A stretch of 48,420 nt of DNA from Pseudomonas sp. A-RE-19 (GCF_019956555.1 NZ_JAHBDQ010000030.1:1-48420); one strand, 5' to 3'. Counted from the stretch's first letter, positions 32,487 through 41,586 are shown. The notes: generated by a model from the sequence alone, not told the origin. Numbers and translations are program-made.

Positions 32487-33939
32487 GAACAAGAAAGCCA
32501 TGCCGCAACCGGAAATGCGCCGCATCCGTAAAATCCACTTCGTCGGTATCGGCGGCGTGGGCATGTGCGGCATTGCCGAAGTGTTGCTGAACCTGGGCTA
32601 TGAAGTGTCCGGTTCCGACCTGAAAGCATCGCCGGTGACCGAGCGTCTTGAATCGTTCGGTGCGCACATTTTCATCGGCCACCGTGCCGAGAACGCCGCT
32701 GCCGCCGACGTACTGGTGGTGTCGAGCGCCGTGAACACCTCCAACCCGGAAGTCGCCACCGCACTGGAACGCCGCATTCCCGTGGTGCCACGCGCCGAGA
32801 TGCTGGCCGAACTGATGCGCTACCGCCACGGCATCGCCGTCGCCGGTACTCATGGCAAAACCACCACCACCAGCCTGATCGCTTCGGTGTTCGCCGCCGG
32901 TGGCCTGGACCCGACGTTCGTCATCGGTGGCCGTCTGAACGCCGCGGGCACCAATGCCCAGCTGGGCACCAGCCGCTACCTGATCGCCGAAGCCGACGAA
33001 AGCGATGCCAGCTTCCTGCACTTGCAGCCGCTGGTGGCCGTGGTCACCAACATCGACGCCGATCACATGGCGACCTACGACGGTGACTTCAACAAGCTGA
33101 AGAAAACCTTCGTCGAGTTCCTGCACAACCTGCCGTTCTACGGTCTGGCGGTGGTGTGCCTGGACGATCCGGTGGTGCGTGAAATTCTGCCGTTGGTGAA
33201 GCGCCCGACGGTCACTTACGGTTTTGGCGAAGACGCCGACGTGCGTGCCATCAATGTGCGTCAGCAGGGCATGCAAACCTTCTTCACCGTGCTGCGCCCT
33301 GATCGCGAGCCGCTGGATGTCTCGGTGAACATGCCGGGCAACCACAACGTGCTGAACGCGCTGGCGACCATTTGCATCGCCACCGATGAAGGTGTGAGCG
33401 ATGAAGCCATCGTCCAGGGTCTGTCCGGGTTCCAGGGTGTCGGCCGTCGCTTCCAGGTGTACGGCGAGCTGCCGGTTGAAGGCGGCAACGTGATGCTGGT
33501 GGACGACTACGGTCACCACCCGACCGAAGTCGCGGCCGTGATCAAAGCCGTGCGCGGTGGCTGGCCGGAGCGCCGTCTGGTGATGGTTTACCAGCCGCAC
33601 CGTTACAGCCGCACCCGCGACCTGTACGACGATTTCGTCAATGTGCTGGCCGACGCCAACGTGCTGCTGCTGATGGAGGTCTACCCGGCCGGCGAAGAGC
33701 CGATTCCGGGCGCTGACAGCCGCAAGTTGTGCAACAGCATTCGCCAGCGTGGTCAGCTCGACCCGATCTACATCGAGCGCGGTGTCGACCTCGCACCGAT
33801 CGTCAAGCCGCTGCTGCGTGCCGGCGACATTCTGTTGTGCCAGGGCGCCGGTGATATCGGCGGTCTCGCACCAAAACTGTTGAATAGTCCGTTGTTCGCT
33901 GGCGCGGTTGCCGCGCCAAGCGTGGGGAAGTTGAAATGA
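32479..33939 (+). CDS. murC: UDP-MurNAc-L-alanine ligase
   Basis: 486-residue Mur ligase, first of the peptide-adding steps. N-terminal IHFVGIGGVGMCGIAEVL, ATP loop AGTHGKTTTTS with Lys127, EADESDASFL, and MVYQPHRYSRTRDLYDDF. TGGAGGTGG precedes the ATG at 32479. It overlaps murG by eight and ddlB by four bases. Confidence 0.98.
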   Translation: MVENKKAMPQPEMRRIRKIHFVGIGGVGMCGIAEVLLNLGYEVSGSDLKASPVTERLESFGAHIFIGHRAENAAAADVLVVSSAVNTSNPEVATALERRIPVVPRAEMLAELMRYRHGIAVAGTHGKTTTTSLIASVFAAGGLDPTFVIGGRLNAAGTNAQLGTSRYLIAEADESDASFLHLQPLVAVVTNIDADHMATYDGDFNKLKKTFVEFLHNLPFYGLAVVCLDDPVVREILPLVKRPTVTYGFGEDADVRAINVRQQGMQTFFTVLRPDREPLDVSVNMPGNHNVLNALATICIATDEGVSDEAIVQGLSGFQGVGRRFQVYGELPVEGGNVMLVDDYGHHPTEVAAVIKAVRGGWPERRLVMVYQPHRYSRTRDLYDDFVNVLADANVLLLMEVYPAGEEPIPGADSRKLCNSIRQRGQLDPIYIERGVDLAPIVKPLLRAGDILLCQGAGDIGGLAPKLLNSPLFAGAVAAPSVGKLK

Positions 33940-34916
33940 CTGCTGCTTACGCCAACCTCGTCTCCACTATTGCGCCGAAAGATTTCGGCCGCGTCGCCGT
34001 GCTGTTCGGTGGCAAGAGTGCCGAGCGTGAGGTCTCCCTGAAATCGGGTAACGCAGTGCTCGAAGCGCTGCAAAGCGCCGGTGTGGACGCGTTCGGTATT
34101 GATGTGGGCGATGACCTGCTGCAGCGTCTGCTGAACGAAAAAATCGACCGCGCCTTCATCATCCTCCACGGTCGTGGCGGTGAAGACGGCAGCATGCAGG
34201 GCCTGCTCGAATGCGCAGGGATTCCGTACACCGGCAGCGGCATTCTGGCCTCGGCCCTGGCCATGGACAAACTGCGCACCAAGCAGGTCTGGCACAGCCT
34301 CGGCATTCCGACGCCACGCCACGCGGTATTGAGCTCTGAGGCCGATTGTATTTCGGCAGCGACGGAACTGGGCTTCCCTTTGATCGTCAAACCGGCCCAT
34401 GAAGGTTCCAGTATCGGGATGGCCAAAGTGAGTTCTGCGTCCGAGCTGGTCGACGCATGGAAAGCGGCCAGTACCTACGATTCGCAAGTGTTGGTCGAGC
34501 AATGGATCCATGGTCCGGAGTTCACCATCGCCACCCTGCGTGACCAGGTGTTGCCTCCAATCGCCCTGGGCACGACCCACAGCTTCTACGACTACGACGC
34601 CAAGTACGTGGCTTCCGATACCCAGTACCGGATCCCTTGTGGCCTGGACAGCAACAAAGAAAAGGAACTCATGGACCTCACGGCCAAAGCCTGTGAGGCG
34701 CTGGGTATCGCCGGTTGGGGCAGGGCAGACGTGATGCAGGACGCCGACGGGCAGTTCTGGTTCCTGGAAGTCAACACCGCACCGGGCATGACCGATCACA
34801 GTCTGGTGCCGATGGCGGCCCGTGCCGCTGGCCTGGATTTCCAGCAACTGGTTCTGGCGATTCTGGCGGCAAGTGTTGCCGGTAACGCTGCCAGCTATAA
34901 AGAGCCGCGAGGTTAA
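33936..34916 (+). CDS. ddlB: D-alanine-D-alanine ligase B
   Basis: 326-residue ATP-grasp ligase that makes D-Ala-D-Ala for MurF. AVLFGGKSAEREVSLKSG, LHGRGGEDGSMQG, KPAHEGSSIGM and the metal-binding FLEVNTAPGMTDHSLVP are present. It is somewhat longer at the N-terminus than E. coli DdlB. The ATG overlaps the murC stop (ATGA). Confidence 0.97.
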   Translation: MTAAYANLVSTIAPKDFGRVAVLFGGKSAEREVSLKSGNAVLEALQSAGVDAFGIDVGDDLLQRLLNEKIDRAFIILHGRGGEDGSMQGLLECAGIPYTGSGILASALAMDKLRTKQVWHSLGIPTPRHAVLSSEADCISAATELGFPLIVKPAHEGSSIGMAKVSSASELVDAWKAASTYDSQVLVEQWIHGPEFTIATLRDQVLPPIALGTTHSFYDYDAKYVASDTQYRIPCGLDSNKEKELMDLTAKACEALGIAGWGRADVMQDADGQFWFLEVNTAPGMTDHSLVPMAARAAGLDFQQLVLAILAASVAGNAASYKEPRG

Positions 34917-34920
34917 GACC

Positions 34921-35787
34921 ATGCAAGGCGCCCAGCTACGTCATCAGCCCACCGCACCCGGCCGCAAGCCGGTACCGCGGGGTGCCAGCCGAATGGTGGC
35001 CAAAGAGCCGATGTCCGCGCGCCTGCCGAAAGCCAACTTTGGTTTTCTGAAAAGCCTGTTCTGGCCCGTGCTGCTGGTCGCGCTGGGGTTCGGCACTTAT
35101 GAAGGCGCACAGCGTTTGCTGCCGTACGCCGACCGGCCGATCACCAAGATCGCGGTGCAGGGTGATTTGAGTTACATCAGCCAGCAAGCGGTGCAGCAGC
35201 GAATCGCCCCCTACGTGGCGTCGAGCTTCTTCACCATCGACCTGGAGAGCATGCGTACCGAGCTTGAAACGATGCCATGGATTGCCCACGCCGAAGTGCG
35301 CAGGGTGTGGCCGGATCAGGTAGTGATCCGCCTGGAAGAACAACTGCCGGTGGCCCGTTGGGGTGACGAATCGCTGTTGAACAACCAGGGGCAGGCGTTC
35401 ACCCCGCGCGAGCTGGCGAACTACGAACACTTGCCACAGCTGTTCGGCCCACAACGGGCCCAGCAGCAAGTGATGCAGCAATACCAGGTGCTGAGCCAGA
35501 TGCTCAGGCCATTGGGCTTCTCGATTGCACGCCTGGAGTTGCGTGAACGAGGCAGCTGGTTCCTGACCACCGGCGCCGGCAGCGCGGGTCCGGGAATCGA
35601 ACTGCTGCTGGGACGCGGCAGCCTGGTGGAAAAGATGCGCCGCTTCATTGCCATCTATGACAAGACGCTCAAAGAGCAGATTACGAACATTGCGCGCATC
35701 GATCTGCGCTATGCCAACGGCCTCGCCGTTGGCTGGCGGGAACCTGTAGCGCCCACGACAGCCCAACCCGCTGTCGCGAAGAATTAA
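34921..35787 (+). CDS. ftsQ: Cell-division protein FtsQ
   Basis: 288-residue bitopic protein: cytoplasmic N-terminus of about 40 residues, one membrane helix (about 42-62), a POTRA domain (ITKIAVQGDLSYISQQAVQQ) and the FtsQ beta domain (WPDQVVIRLEEQLPVARWG). It recruits FtsL/FtsB. The ATG at 34921 starts four bases after the ddlB stop and has GCGAGG upstream; the extension to 34822 lies inside ddlB and is rejected. Confidence 0.96.
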   Translation: MQGAQLRHQPTAPGRKPVPRGASRMVAKEPMSARLPKANFGFLKSLFWPVLLVALGFGTYEGAQRLLPYADRPITKIAVQGDLSYISQQAVQQRIAPYVASSFFTIDLESMRTELETMPWIAHAEVRRVWPDQVVIRLEEQLPVARWGDESLLNNQGQAFTPRELANYEHLPQLFGPQRAQQQVMQQYQVLSQMLRPLGFSIARLELRERGSWFLTTGAGSAGPGIELLLGRGSLVEKMRRFIAIYDKTLKEQITNIARIDLRYANGLAVGWREPVAPTTAQPAVAKN

Positions 35788-35802
35788 GAAGAGGCAGGAC
35801 CC

Positions 35803-37062
35803 ATGGCAAACGTGCAAAGCGGCAAAATGATCGTCGGTCTCGATATCGGTACCTCCAAGGTGGTGGCACTGGTCGGCGAGGTCTCGGACGACGGCACGCT
35901 CGAAATCGTCGGGATCGGTACTCATCCGTCCCGCGGCCTGAAAAAAGGCGTAGTGGTGAACATCGAGTCCACCGTCCAGTCGATCCAGCGCGCCATTGAA
36001 GAAGCGCAGCTGATGGCCGGTTGCCGGATCCATTCGGCGTTCGTCGGCGTGGCCGGCAATCACATCCGCAGCCTGAACTCCCACGGCATCGTGGCGATTC
36101 GTGATCGCGAAGTCAGCTCCGCCGACCTTGAGCGCGTCCTCGACGCCGCCCAGGCTGTGGCGATCCCGGCTGACCAGCGTGTGCTGCACACCCTGCCGCA
36201 GGATTACGTGATCGATAATCAGGAAGGCGTTCGCGAGCCGCTGGGTATGTCCGGCGTGCGTCTGGAAGCCAAGGTTCACGTGGTCACCTGCGCCGTCAAC
36301 GCCGCACAGAACATTGAAAAATGCGTGCGCCGCTGCGGCCTGGAAATCGACGACATCATTCTTGAGCAACTGGCTTCCGCGTATTCGGTCCTGACCGACG
36401 ACGAGAAAGAGCTGGGCGTGTGCCTGGTGGACATCGGCGGCGGCACCACCGACATCGCGATCTTCACCGAAGGCGCGATCCGTCACACCGCGGTGATCCC
36501 GATTGCCGGCGATCAGGTGACCAACGACATCGCCATGGCGTTGCGCACCCCGACCCAATACGCCGAAGAAATCAAGATTCGCTACGCCTGCGCCCTGGCC
36601 AAACTGGCTGGTGCCGGTGAAACCATCAAGGTGCCGAGTGTCGGCGACCGTCCGCCGCGCGAGCTGTCCCGTCAGGCCCTGGCCGAAGTGGTCGAACCGC
36701 GTTACGACGAGCTGTTCACCCTGATCCAGGCTGAGCTGCGTCGCAGCGGCTACGAAGACCTGATCCCGGCCGGCATCGTGCTGACCGGCGGTACGTCGAA
36801 GATGGAAGGCGCGGTGGAACTTGCCGAAGAGATCTTCCACATGCCGGTTCGCCTGGGCGTGCCCCATGGCGTCAAGGGCCTGGACGACGTGGTCCGCAAC
36901 CCGATTTATTCCACTGGCGTAGGCCTGTTGATGTACGGCCTGCAGAAGCAGTCCGACGGGATTTCGTTCTCGGGCATCGGCAGCCGCGACAGCTACAACA
37001 ATGAAGAACCGAAAGCCGCCTTGCTCGATCGCATCAAGAGCTGGGTACAAGGCAATTTCTAA
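35803..37062 (+). CDS. ftsA: Cell-division protein FtsA
   Basis: 419-residue actin-like protein that tethers FtsZ to the membrane. Phosphate loops GLDIGTSKVVALVG and CLVDIGGGTTDIAIF, adenosine motif IVLTGGTSKMEGA, the SHS2/1C domain, and a C-terminal amphipathic helix (ALLDRIKSWVQGNF) that serves as membrane anchor. A Shine-Dalgarno (AAGAGGCAGGA) precedes the ATG, 15 bases after ftsQ. Confidence 0.98.
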   Translation: MANVQSGKMIVGLDIGTSKVVALVGEVSDDGTLEIVGIGTHPSRGLKKGVVVNIESTVQSIQRAIEEAQLMAGCRIHSAFVGVAGNHIRSLNSHGIVAIRDREVSSADLERVLDAAQAVAIPADQRVLHTLPQDYVIDNQEGVREPLGMSGVRLEAKVHVVTCAVNAAQNIEKCVRRCGLEIDDIILEQLASAYSVLTDDEKELGVCLVDIGGGTTDIAIFTEGAIRHTAVIPIAGDQVTNDIAMALRTPTQYAEEIKIRYACALAKLAGAGETIKVPSVGDRPPRELSRQALAEVVEPRYDELFTLIQAELRRSGYEDLIPAGIVLTGGTSKMEGAVELAEEIFHMPVRLGVPHGVKGLDDVVRNPIYSTGVGLLMYGLQKQSDGISFSGIGSRDSYNNEEPKAALLDRIKSWVQGNF

Positions 37063-37129
37063 AGCTTTACCGCAACACCGCTTCAAACAGCAGTAGGCGA
37101 AAAAACTAGAGAATGTAAGGAGAGGGAAA

Positions 37130-38323
37130 ATGTTCGAACTCGTAGACAACATCCCCGCAAGCCCGGTAATTAAAGTTATCGGTGTTGGCGGTGGCGGCGG
37201 CAACGCTGTCAATCACATGGTCAAGAGCAACATTGAAGGCGTTGAATTCATCTGCGCCAACACTGATGCCCAAGCGCTGAAAAGCATCGGCGCGCGGACC
37301 ATCCTGCAACTGGGTACCGGCGTGACCAAAGGCCTGGGCGCTGGCGCCAACCCTGAAGTAGGTCGTCAGGCCGCTCTGGAAGATCGTGAGCGCATTGCCG
37401 AAGTGCTGCAGGGCACCAACATGGTGTTCATCACCACCGGCATGGGCGGTGGTACCGGTACCGGTGCTGCGCCGATCATTGCCGAAGTGGCCAAGGAAAT
37501 GGGGATCCTCACCGTTGCGGTGGTGACTCGTCCGTTCCCGTTCGAAGGTCGCAAGCGCATGCAGATCGCCGACGAAGGTATTCGTCTGTTGTCTGAAAGC
37601 GTCGACTCGTTGATCACCATTCCCAACGAGAAGCTGCTGACCATCCTCGGTAAAGACGCAAGCCTGCTGTCGGCTTTCGCCAAGGCCGACGATGTACTGG
37701 CCGGTGCCGTTCGCGGTATCTCCGACATCATCAAGCGTCCGGGCATGATCAACGTCGACTTTGCCGACGTACGCACCGTGATGAGTGAAATGGGCATGGC
37801 AATGATGGGCACTGGCTGCGCCAGCGGTCCGAACCGTGCGCGCGAGGCTACTGAAGCGGCCATTCGCAACCCGCTGCTCGAAGACGTGAACCTGCAAGGT
37901 GCACGCGGCATCCTGGTGAACATCACCGCAGGTCCCGACCTGTCTCTGGGTGAGTACTCCGACGTGGGTAGCATCATTGAAGCCTTCGCTTCCGATCACG
38001 CGATGGTCAAGGTCGGTACCGTTATCGATCCGGACATGCGCGATGAGCTGCACGTCACCGTGGTTGCCACCGGTCTGGGCGCGCAAATCGAGAAGCCTGT
38101 GAAGGTCATCGATAATACCGTTCACACCTCCATGGCTTCGCAACCGCAACAACAAGCCTCTGCTCGTCAGGAGGCGCCAGCGGTAAACTACCGTGACCTG
38201 GACCGTCCGACCGTCATGCGCAACCAGGCTCAGGCCGGTGCTGCGACTGCCGCGAAGATGAATCCGCAAGATGACCTGGACTACCTGGACATCCCGGCTT
38301 TCCTGCGTCGTCAGGCTGATTGA
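37130..38323 (+). CDS. ftsZ: Cell-division GTPase FtsZ
   Basis: 397-residue tubulin homologue that forms the Z ring. GTP-binding signature GGGTGTGAAP, N-terminal IKVIGVGGGGGNAVN, T7 loop INVDFADVRTVM, a variable Gln/Ala-rich linker (about 325-380), and the conserved C-terminal peptide DYLDIPAFLRRQAD that contacts FtsA and ZipA. The 67-base gap after ftsA carries a very strong Shine-Dalgarno (TAAGGAGAGGG), fitting the need for far more FtsZ than its neighbours. Confidence 0.99.
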   Translation: MFELVDNIPASPVIKVIGVGGGGGNAVNHMVKSNIEGVEFICANTDAQALKSIGARTILQLGTGVTKGLGAGANPEVGRQAALEDRERIAEVLQGTNMVFITTGMGGGTGTGAAPIIAEVAKEMGILTVAVVTRPFPFEGRKRMQIADEGIRLLSESVDSLITIPNEKLLTILGKDASLLSAFAKADDVLAGAVRGISDIIKRPGMINVDFADVRTVMSEMGMAMMGTGCASGPNRAREATEAAIRNPLLEDVNLQGARGILVNITAGPDLSLGEYSDVGSIIEAFASDHAMVKVGTVIDPDMRDELHVTVVATGLGAQIEKPVKVIDNTVHTSMASQPQQQASARQEAPAVNYRDLDRPTVMRNQAQAGAATAAKMNPQDDLDYLDIPAFLRRQAD

Positions 38324-38374
38324 TGAAATGTATCAGGGGTATTAGGGTGATTGGTGTTCAGCAAAGGTCTGGTC

Positions 38375-38383
38375 TGCTATTAT
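38375..38383 (+). promoter_or_regulatory. Candidate extended -10 promoter of lpxC
   Basis: TGCTATTAT in the 112-base ftsZ-lpxC gap is a TGn-extended -10 close to consensus; the -35 region is poor. A start near 38390 would give lpxC a short leader and independence from ftsZ transcription. Confidence 0.5.
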
Positions 38384-38435
38384 CGCCAGCCTTTGTTGAT
38401 ACCAGTTCGCAATTTGCGCTGAAGCGGCCCATGCC

Positions 38436-39347
38436 ATGATTAAACAACGCACCCTGAAGAATATTATCCGTGCCACAGGTGTCGGCCTGCACTCCGGGGA
38501 GAAGGTCTACCTGACCCTCAAGCCAGCGCCTATCGACACCGGCATTGTGTTTTGTCGTGCCGACCTCGACCCTGTGGTGCAGATTCCTGCCCGCGCGGAA
38601 AACGTTGGTGAAACCACGATGTCGACCACACTGGTCAGTGGTGACACCAAGGTGGATACGGTGGAGCACTTGCTCTCGGCCATGGCTGGCCTGGGCATCG
38701 ATAACGCCTACGTCGAGCTCTCCGCGTCCGAAGTCCCGATCATGGATGGTAGCGCTGGACCCTTCGTATTCCTGATTCAATCGGCCGGCCTGGAAGAGCA
38801 GGACGCCGCCAAGAAGTTCATTCGGATCCTGCGGGAAGTGACAGTGGAAGACGGCGACAAGCGCGCCACTTTCGTCCCTTTCGAAGGTTTCAAAGTGAGC
38901 TTCGAGATCGATTTCGATCACCCGGTTTTCCGTGACCGCACACAAAGTGCAAGCGTGGATTTTTCCAGTACTTCGTTCGTAAAAGAAGTCAGCCGCGCCC
39001 GTACCTTTGGTTTCATGAGTGATATCGAGTACCTGCGCAAGCACAACCTCGCACTCGGCGGCAGCGTTGAAAACGCTATTGTGGTCGACGCGGATGGTGT
39101 ACTGAACGAAGACGGCCTTCGCTATGAAGACGAATTCGTGAAGCACAAGATCCTCGATGCAATTGGTGACCTCTACCTACTGGGCAATAGCCTGATTGGT
39201 GAGTTCAAGGGCTTCAAGTCCGGACATGCATTGAACAACCAGCTGCTGCGCAAGTTGATTGAGCAGACAGATGCTTGGGAAGTCGTGACTTTCGAAGACG
39301 CCAGCACTGCACCGATCTCTTACATGCGTCCTGTTGCGGCCGTGTAA
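38436..39347 (+). CDS. lpxC: UDP-3-O-acyl-GlcNAc deacetylase
   Basis: 303-residue zinc amidase for the committed step of lipid A synthesis. Zinc ligands H78 (in VEHLLSAM, with catalytic E77), H237 and D241 (KHKILDAIGD), and the catalytic His in FKSGHALNNQ are all present. The N-terminus MIKQRTLKNIIRATGVGLHSG is invariant in the family. It closes the dcw cluster and is followed by a strong terminator. Confidence 0.99.
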   Translation: MIKQRTLKNIIRATGVGLHSGEKVYLTLKPAPIDTGIVFCRADLDPVVQIPARAENVGETTMSTTLVSGDTKVDTVEHLLSAMAGLGIDNAYVELSASEVPIMDGSAGPFVFLIQSAGLEEQDAAKKFIRILREVTVEDGDKRATFVPFEGFKVSFEIDFDHPVFRDRTQSASVDFSSTSFVKEVSRARTFGFMSDIEYLRKHNLALGGSVENAIVVDADGVLNEDGLRYEDEFVKHKILDAIGDLYLLGNSLIGEFKGFKSGHALNNQLLRKLIEQTDAWEVVTFEDASTAPISYMRPVAAV

Positions 39348-39369
39348 GCAAAAAACCTCTCTAGTTTTT

Positions 39370-39397
39370 AAAGGCTACCTTCGGGTGGCCTTTTTTT
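39370..39397 (+). terminator. Intrinsic terminator after lpxC (end of dcw cluster)
   Basis: AAAGGCTACC-TTCG-GGTGGCCTTT: a ten-pair stem with one wobble, a stable TTCG tetraloop and a run of seven T. Confidence 0.93.
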
Positions 39398-39409
39398 ATG
39401 TCCCGGTGA

Positions 39410-39494
39410 ATCAAAAGATCGCAGCCTTCGGCAGCTCCTACAGGGGGAACGCATTCCAAATGTAGGAGCTGCCGAAGGCTGCGATCTTTTGATT
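39410..39494. repeat. REPIN, type 2
   Basis: AATCAAAAGATCGCAGCCTT... (from 39410) and its perfect reverse complement ending near 39494, with a 22-base spacer. The arms match over about 31 bases. It lies between convergent lpxC and the diguanylate cyclase gene. Confidence 0.93.
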
Positions 39495-39501
39495 CTGGCT
39501 T

Positions 39502-40998
39502 CTAATCCGCGCAAACCACCCGATTGCGCCCGTTTTCCTTGGCCTGATACAACGCCTTGTCCGCCGCAAACAGTAATTGTTCCAGGCTGATGTCGGTCGC
39601 CGTCGTCCAGGTGCTGATACCGATACTGACAGTAATCGGCGACTGATCACCTCTCACCAATGGCAATTGCTCCACTGCCGCCCGAATGTTGTCGGCAATC
39701 TGTTGCGCGCCGGCGCTGTCGGTTTCAGCCAGGATTACCGAAAACTCCTCGCCGCCGTAACGGGCGACCAGGTCTGCCGGGCGTCGGACATGGGTGCCGA
39801 TCACCTTGGCCACCGAGCGCAAGGCATCGTCGCCGGCCTGATGACCATGACGATCATTGAACGCCTTGAAGTGATCGACATCGATCATCAGCATCGACAA
39901 CGGCTGGCTGGAGCGTTGGGCGCGGAACCATTCATGGCGCAAAGCCTGGTCCAGGGTCCGGCGGTTGGCCAGACCGGTCAAGGGATCGGTGGCGGCCAAT
40001 AGCCCCAGTTCCTGTTCGGCGTTATGGCGCAGGCGCAATTCCCGGCAGAGCAACCAGGTCAGCCACAGCAGGCTCACGCACAGGGCAATGGTCGCAAAGC
40101 TGACCACCACTGCGGTTCGCTTCCAGGCCGAAAAGACTTCATCGCTGGACAGTGCAACGATGACGATCAACGGCAAGTTGCCGACTTTGGAGAAGGTGTA
40201 CAAGCGCTTTTCACGGTATCGATCGGACATGCTGGTGAAGCTGCCGTTGCCTTCCTTGACGATGCGCTGGAAATTGGGGCGGTTACTGAAGTCCTTGCCG
40301 ATCAGTTCTTCCGCCAGTTGTGGTTGCTGGGCCAGCAGAATCCCGTCCTTGCTGATCAGATTGACCGTACTGTCGCGGCCGACACTCAAACTGTTGAACA
40401 GCTGGTCGAAGTAGCTCAAACGCATGGCGGCTTCGGCCACGCCCAGGAACTCACCCTGGGTACCGTTCAGCCGGCGGCTGAAACTGATACGCCAATCCTG
40501 TTCGGGCGGCCTGCCCCTGAAAGGGGGGCTGATGAACATGCCAGGGTCGGGGTTGTTCACATGAGACTGGAAGTATTCGCGATCGGCATAGTTGGCATGC
40601 CTGGGCTCCACGGAGGCCGAGTCGGCGATCACGTCGCCCTTGTCGTCGAGCAACAAAATGTTGCTCTTGTACGGCGCGGCAGTGGCACGGTCGAAATAGG
40701 CCAGATGGCGAATGGCAGGAGAAACGCTTTTGAGGTCTTCTCGCTGGGAGGCAGCGATCAACCCTAGCAGCGACACGTCATAGAGTTCGACATTACGCAG
40801 CACATCGGCGTCGATCAACTTCACGATATTGTTGGCGGCGCGAGCGGCGGACAATTCGGCGTTGGCGCGTTCACGGATCAGCAGGAAGGTCACGATGCTG
40901 AGTATCGCAATCACCAACAGCACACTGCTAAGAACCAGAAGCCGCTCCGATTGTGTCGAGCGGATCGGATGTTGAGATTTCGCACTGCTCACACTCAT
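39502..40998 (-). CDS. Membrane diguanylate cyclase, dCACHE-GGDEF
   Basis: 498 residues: a transmembrane helix (about 20-42), a periplasmic double-CACHE sensory region (about 50-290, with FSRRLNGTQGEFLGVAEAA and YTFSKVGNLPLIVIVALS), a second helix (about 297-318) and a C-terminal GGDEF domain (about 335-497). The active site is GGEEF at 415-419 and the inhibitory I-site RxxD (R406-P-A-D409) is intact, so the enzyme should be catalytically active and product-inhibited. It synthesises c-di-GMP in response to an unknown periplasmic ligand. It is isolated: no phosphodiesterase or effector gene is adjacent, and it sits at the point where the conserved dcw order ends. Confidence 0.94.
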   Translation of the reverse strand: MSVSSAKSQHPIRSTQSERLLVLSSVLLVIAILSIVTFLLIRERANAELSAARAANNIVKLIDADVLRNVELYDVSLLGLIAASQREDLKSVSPAIRHLAYFDRATAAPYKSNILLLDDKGDVIADSASVEPRHANYADREYFQSHVNNPDPGMFISPPFRGRPPEQDWRISFSRRLNGTQGEFLGVAEAAMRLSYFDQLFNSLSVGRDSTVNLISKDGILLAQQPQLAEELIGKDFSNRPNFQRIVKEGNGSFTSMSDRYREKRLYTFSKVGNLPLIVIVALSSDEVFSAWKRTAVVVSFATIALCVSLLWLTWLLCRELRLRHNAEQELGLLAATDPLTGLANRRTLDQALRHEWFRAQRSSQPLSMLMIDVDHFKAFNDRHGHQAGDDALRSVAKVIGTHVRRPADLVARYGGEEFSVILAETDSAGAQQIADNIRAAVEQLPLVRGDQSPITVSIGISTWTTATDISLEQLLFAADKALYQAKENGRNRVVCAD

Positions 40999-41101
40999 GG
41001 TTCTGACTTCTGCAATTAAGGCGTTATGAAAGTTCTTTTACAAGAATCGGGCAGAGTCCCAGAAACCGGTCGCGTCCAGAGCGCCTATATAAATGGTGAA
41101 T

Positions 41102-41134
41102 AAAAAAAAGGCCAGCAAAACATGCTGGCCTTTT
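41102..41134 (-). terminator. Intrinsic terminator of the OprD-like remnant
   Basis: On the minus strand a 12-bp stem (AAAAGGCCAGCA and complement) with a 5-base loop runs into eight T, 13 bases after the remnant's stop codon. Confidence 0.9.
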
Positions 41135-41146
41135 GCTAATGAAAGC

Positions 41147-41293
41147 TTAGAAGACATTCAGCGGGTAGTCGACCATTGCCCGGTATTCATCGGTGTCCTG
41201 ATTCAGCGCACCATAACCGTTGCCGCCACGGTGGGTCGCCCATTGCAGACGCATCGCCAGGTCTTTGGCCTTGCCATCCTGGACCACGTACCT
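41147..41293 (-). pseudogene. 3' remnant of an OprD-family porin gene
   Basis: On the minus strand the last codons read YVVQDGKAKDLAMRLQWATH, then RGGNGYGALNQDTDEYRAMV, then DYPLNVF and a TAA stop at 41147. This is the typical final two strands of an OprD-type outer-membrane porin (YVVQ-G-AKDL, DEYR, VDYPL, terminal Phe). Homology stops near 41293 and the frame upstream (RRALRTRYL) is not porin-like; only about 48 of some 420 codons remain. The gene's terminator is preserved directly downstream. I infer a deletion that removed the promoter and most of the gene. Confidence 0.75.
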
Positions 41294-41508
41294 GAGATAT
41301 CGCGTTCTCAGTGCTCGGCGTTTGTTACAGCGATTGCAATGAACAACGGGCTGAATGCGGTAAAGCTTCTTGGGTCAATCAAGTACTTCATTGTCTTAAA
41401 CCACAACGAAAAAAGAGCCGCTGATAGCAGCGGCTTTGAAGACAACTTTTCAAAGGGAAGAGCCGATAAAAAAAGAGCGGATTGCAGAAAGGACTGTTGC
41501 GCAAATAA
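41294..41508. other. Non-coding stretch between porin remnant and REPIN
   Basis: About 215 bases holding one minus-strand terminator (41409-41435). Short ORFs on both strands (for example 41308-41511 minus) lack a Shine-Dalgarno and resemble no family. A deletion junction is expected near 41293. Confidence 0.5.
41409..41435 (-). terminator. Minus-strand terminator, probable end of the efflux operon transcript
   Basis: Minus strand: AGCCGCTG-CTAT-CAGCGGCT followed by C and six T. It lies 158 bases after the histidine-kinase stop, beyond the REPIN. Confidence 0.8.
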
Positions 41509-41586
41509 CAAAGATCGCAGCCTTCGGCAGCGCCTGCATTGGAATGCGTTCCCCTGCAGGCGCTGCCGAAGACTGCGATCTTTTGA
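41509..41586. repeat. REPIN, type 2 variant
   Basis: AAAGATCGCAGCCTTCGGCA at about 41510 and the complement (GCAGGCGCTGCCGAAGACTG) to about 41586. It differs from the 39410 copy by CGCCTGC instead of CTCCTAC at the arm tip and by one change in the right arm. Confidence 0.9.

Noticed and set aside
34936..37212. 758-codon open frame antisense to ftsQ-ftsA
   Set aside because: Same reason; ftsQ and ftsA are unmistakable on the plus strand.
41308..41511. 67-codon minus-strand ORF next to the porin remnant
   Set aside because: No ribosome binding site or family resemblance, and it contains the minus-strand terminator at 41409.
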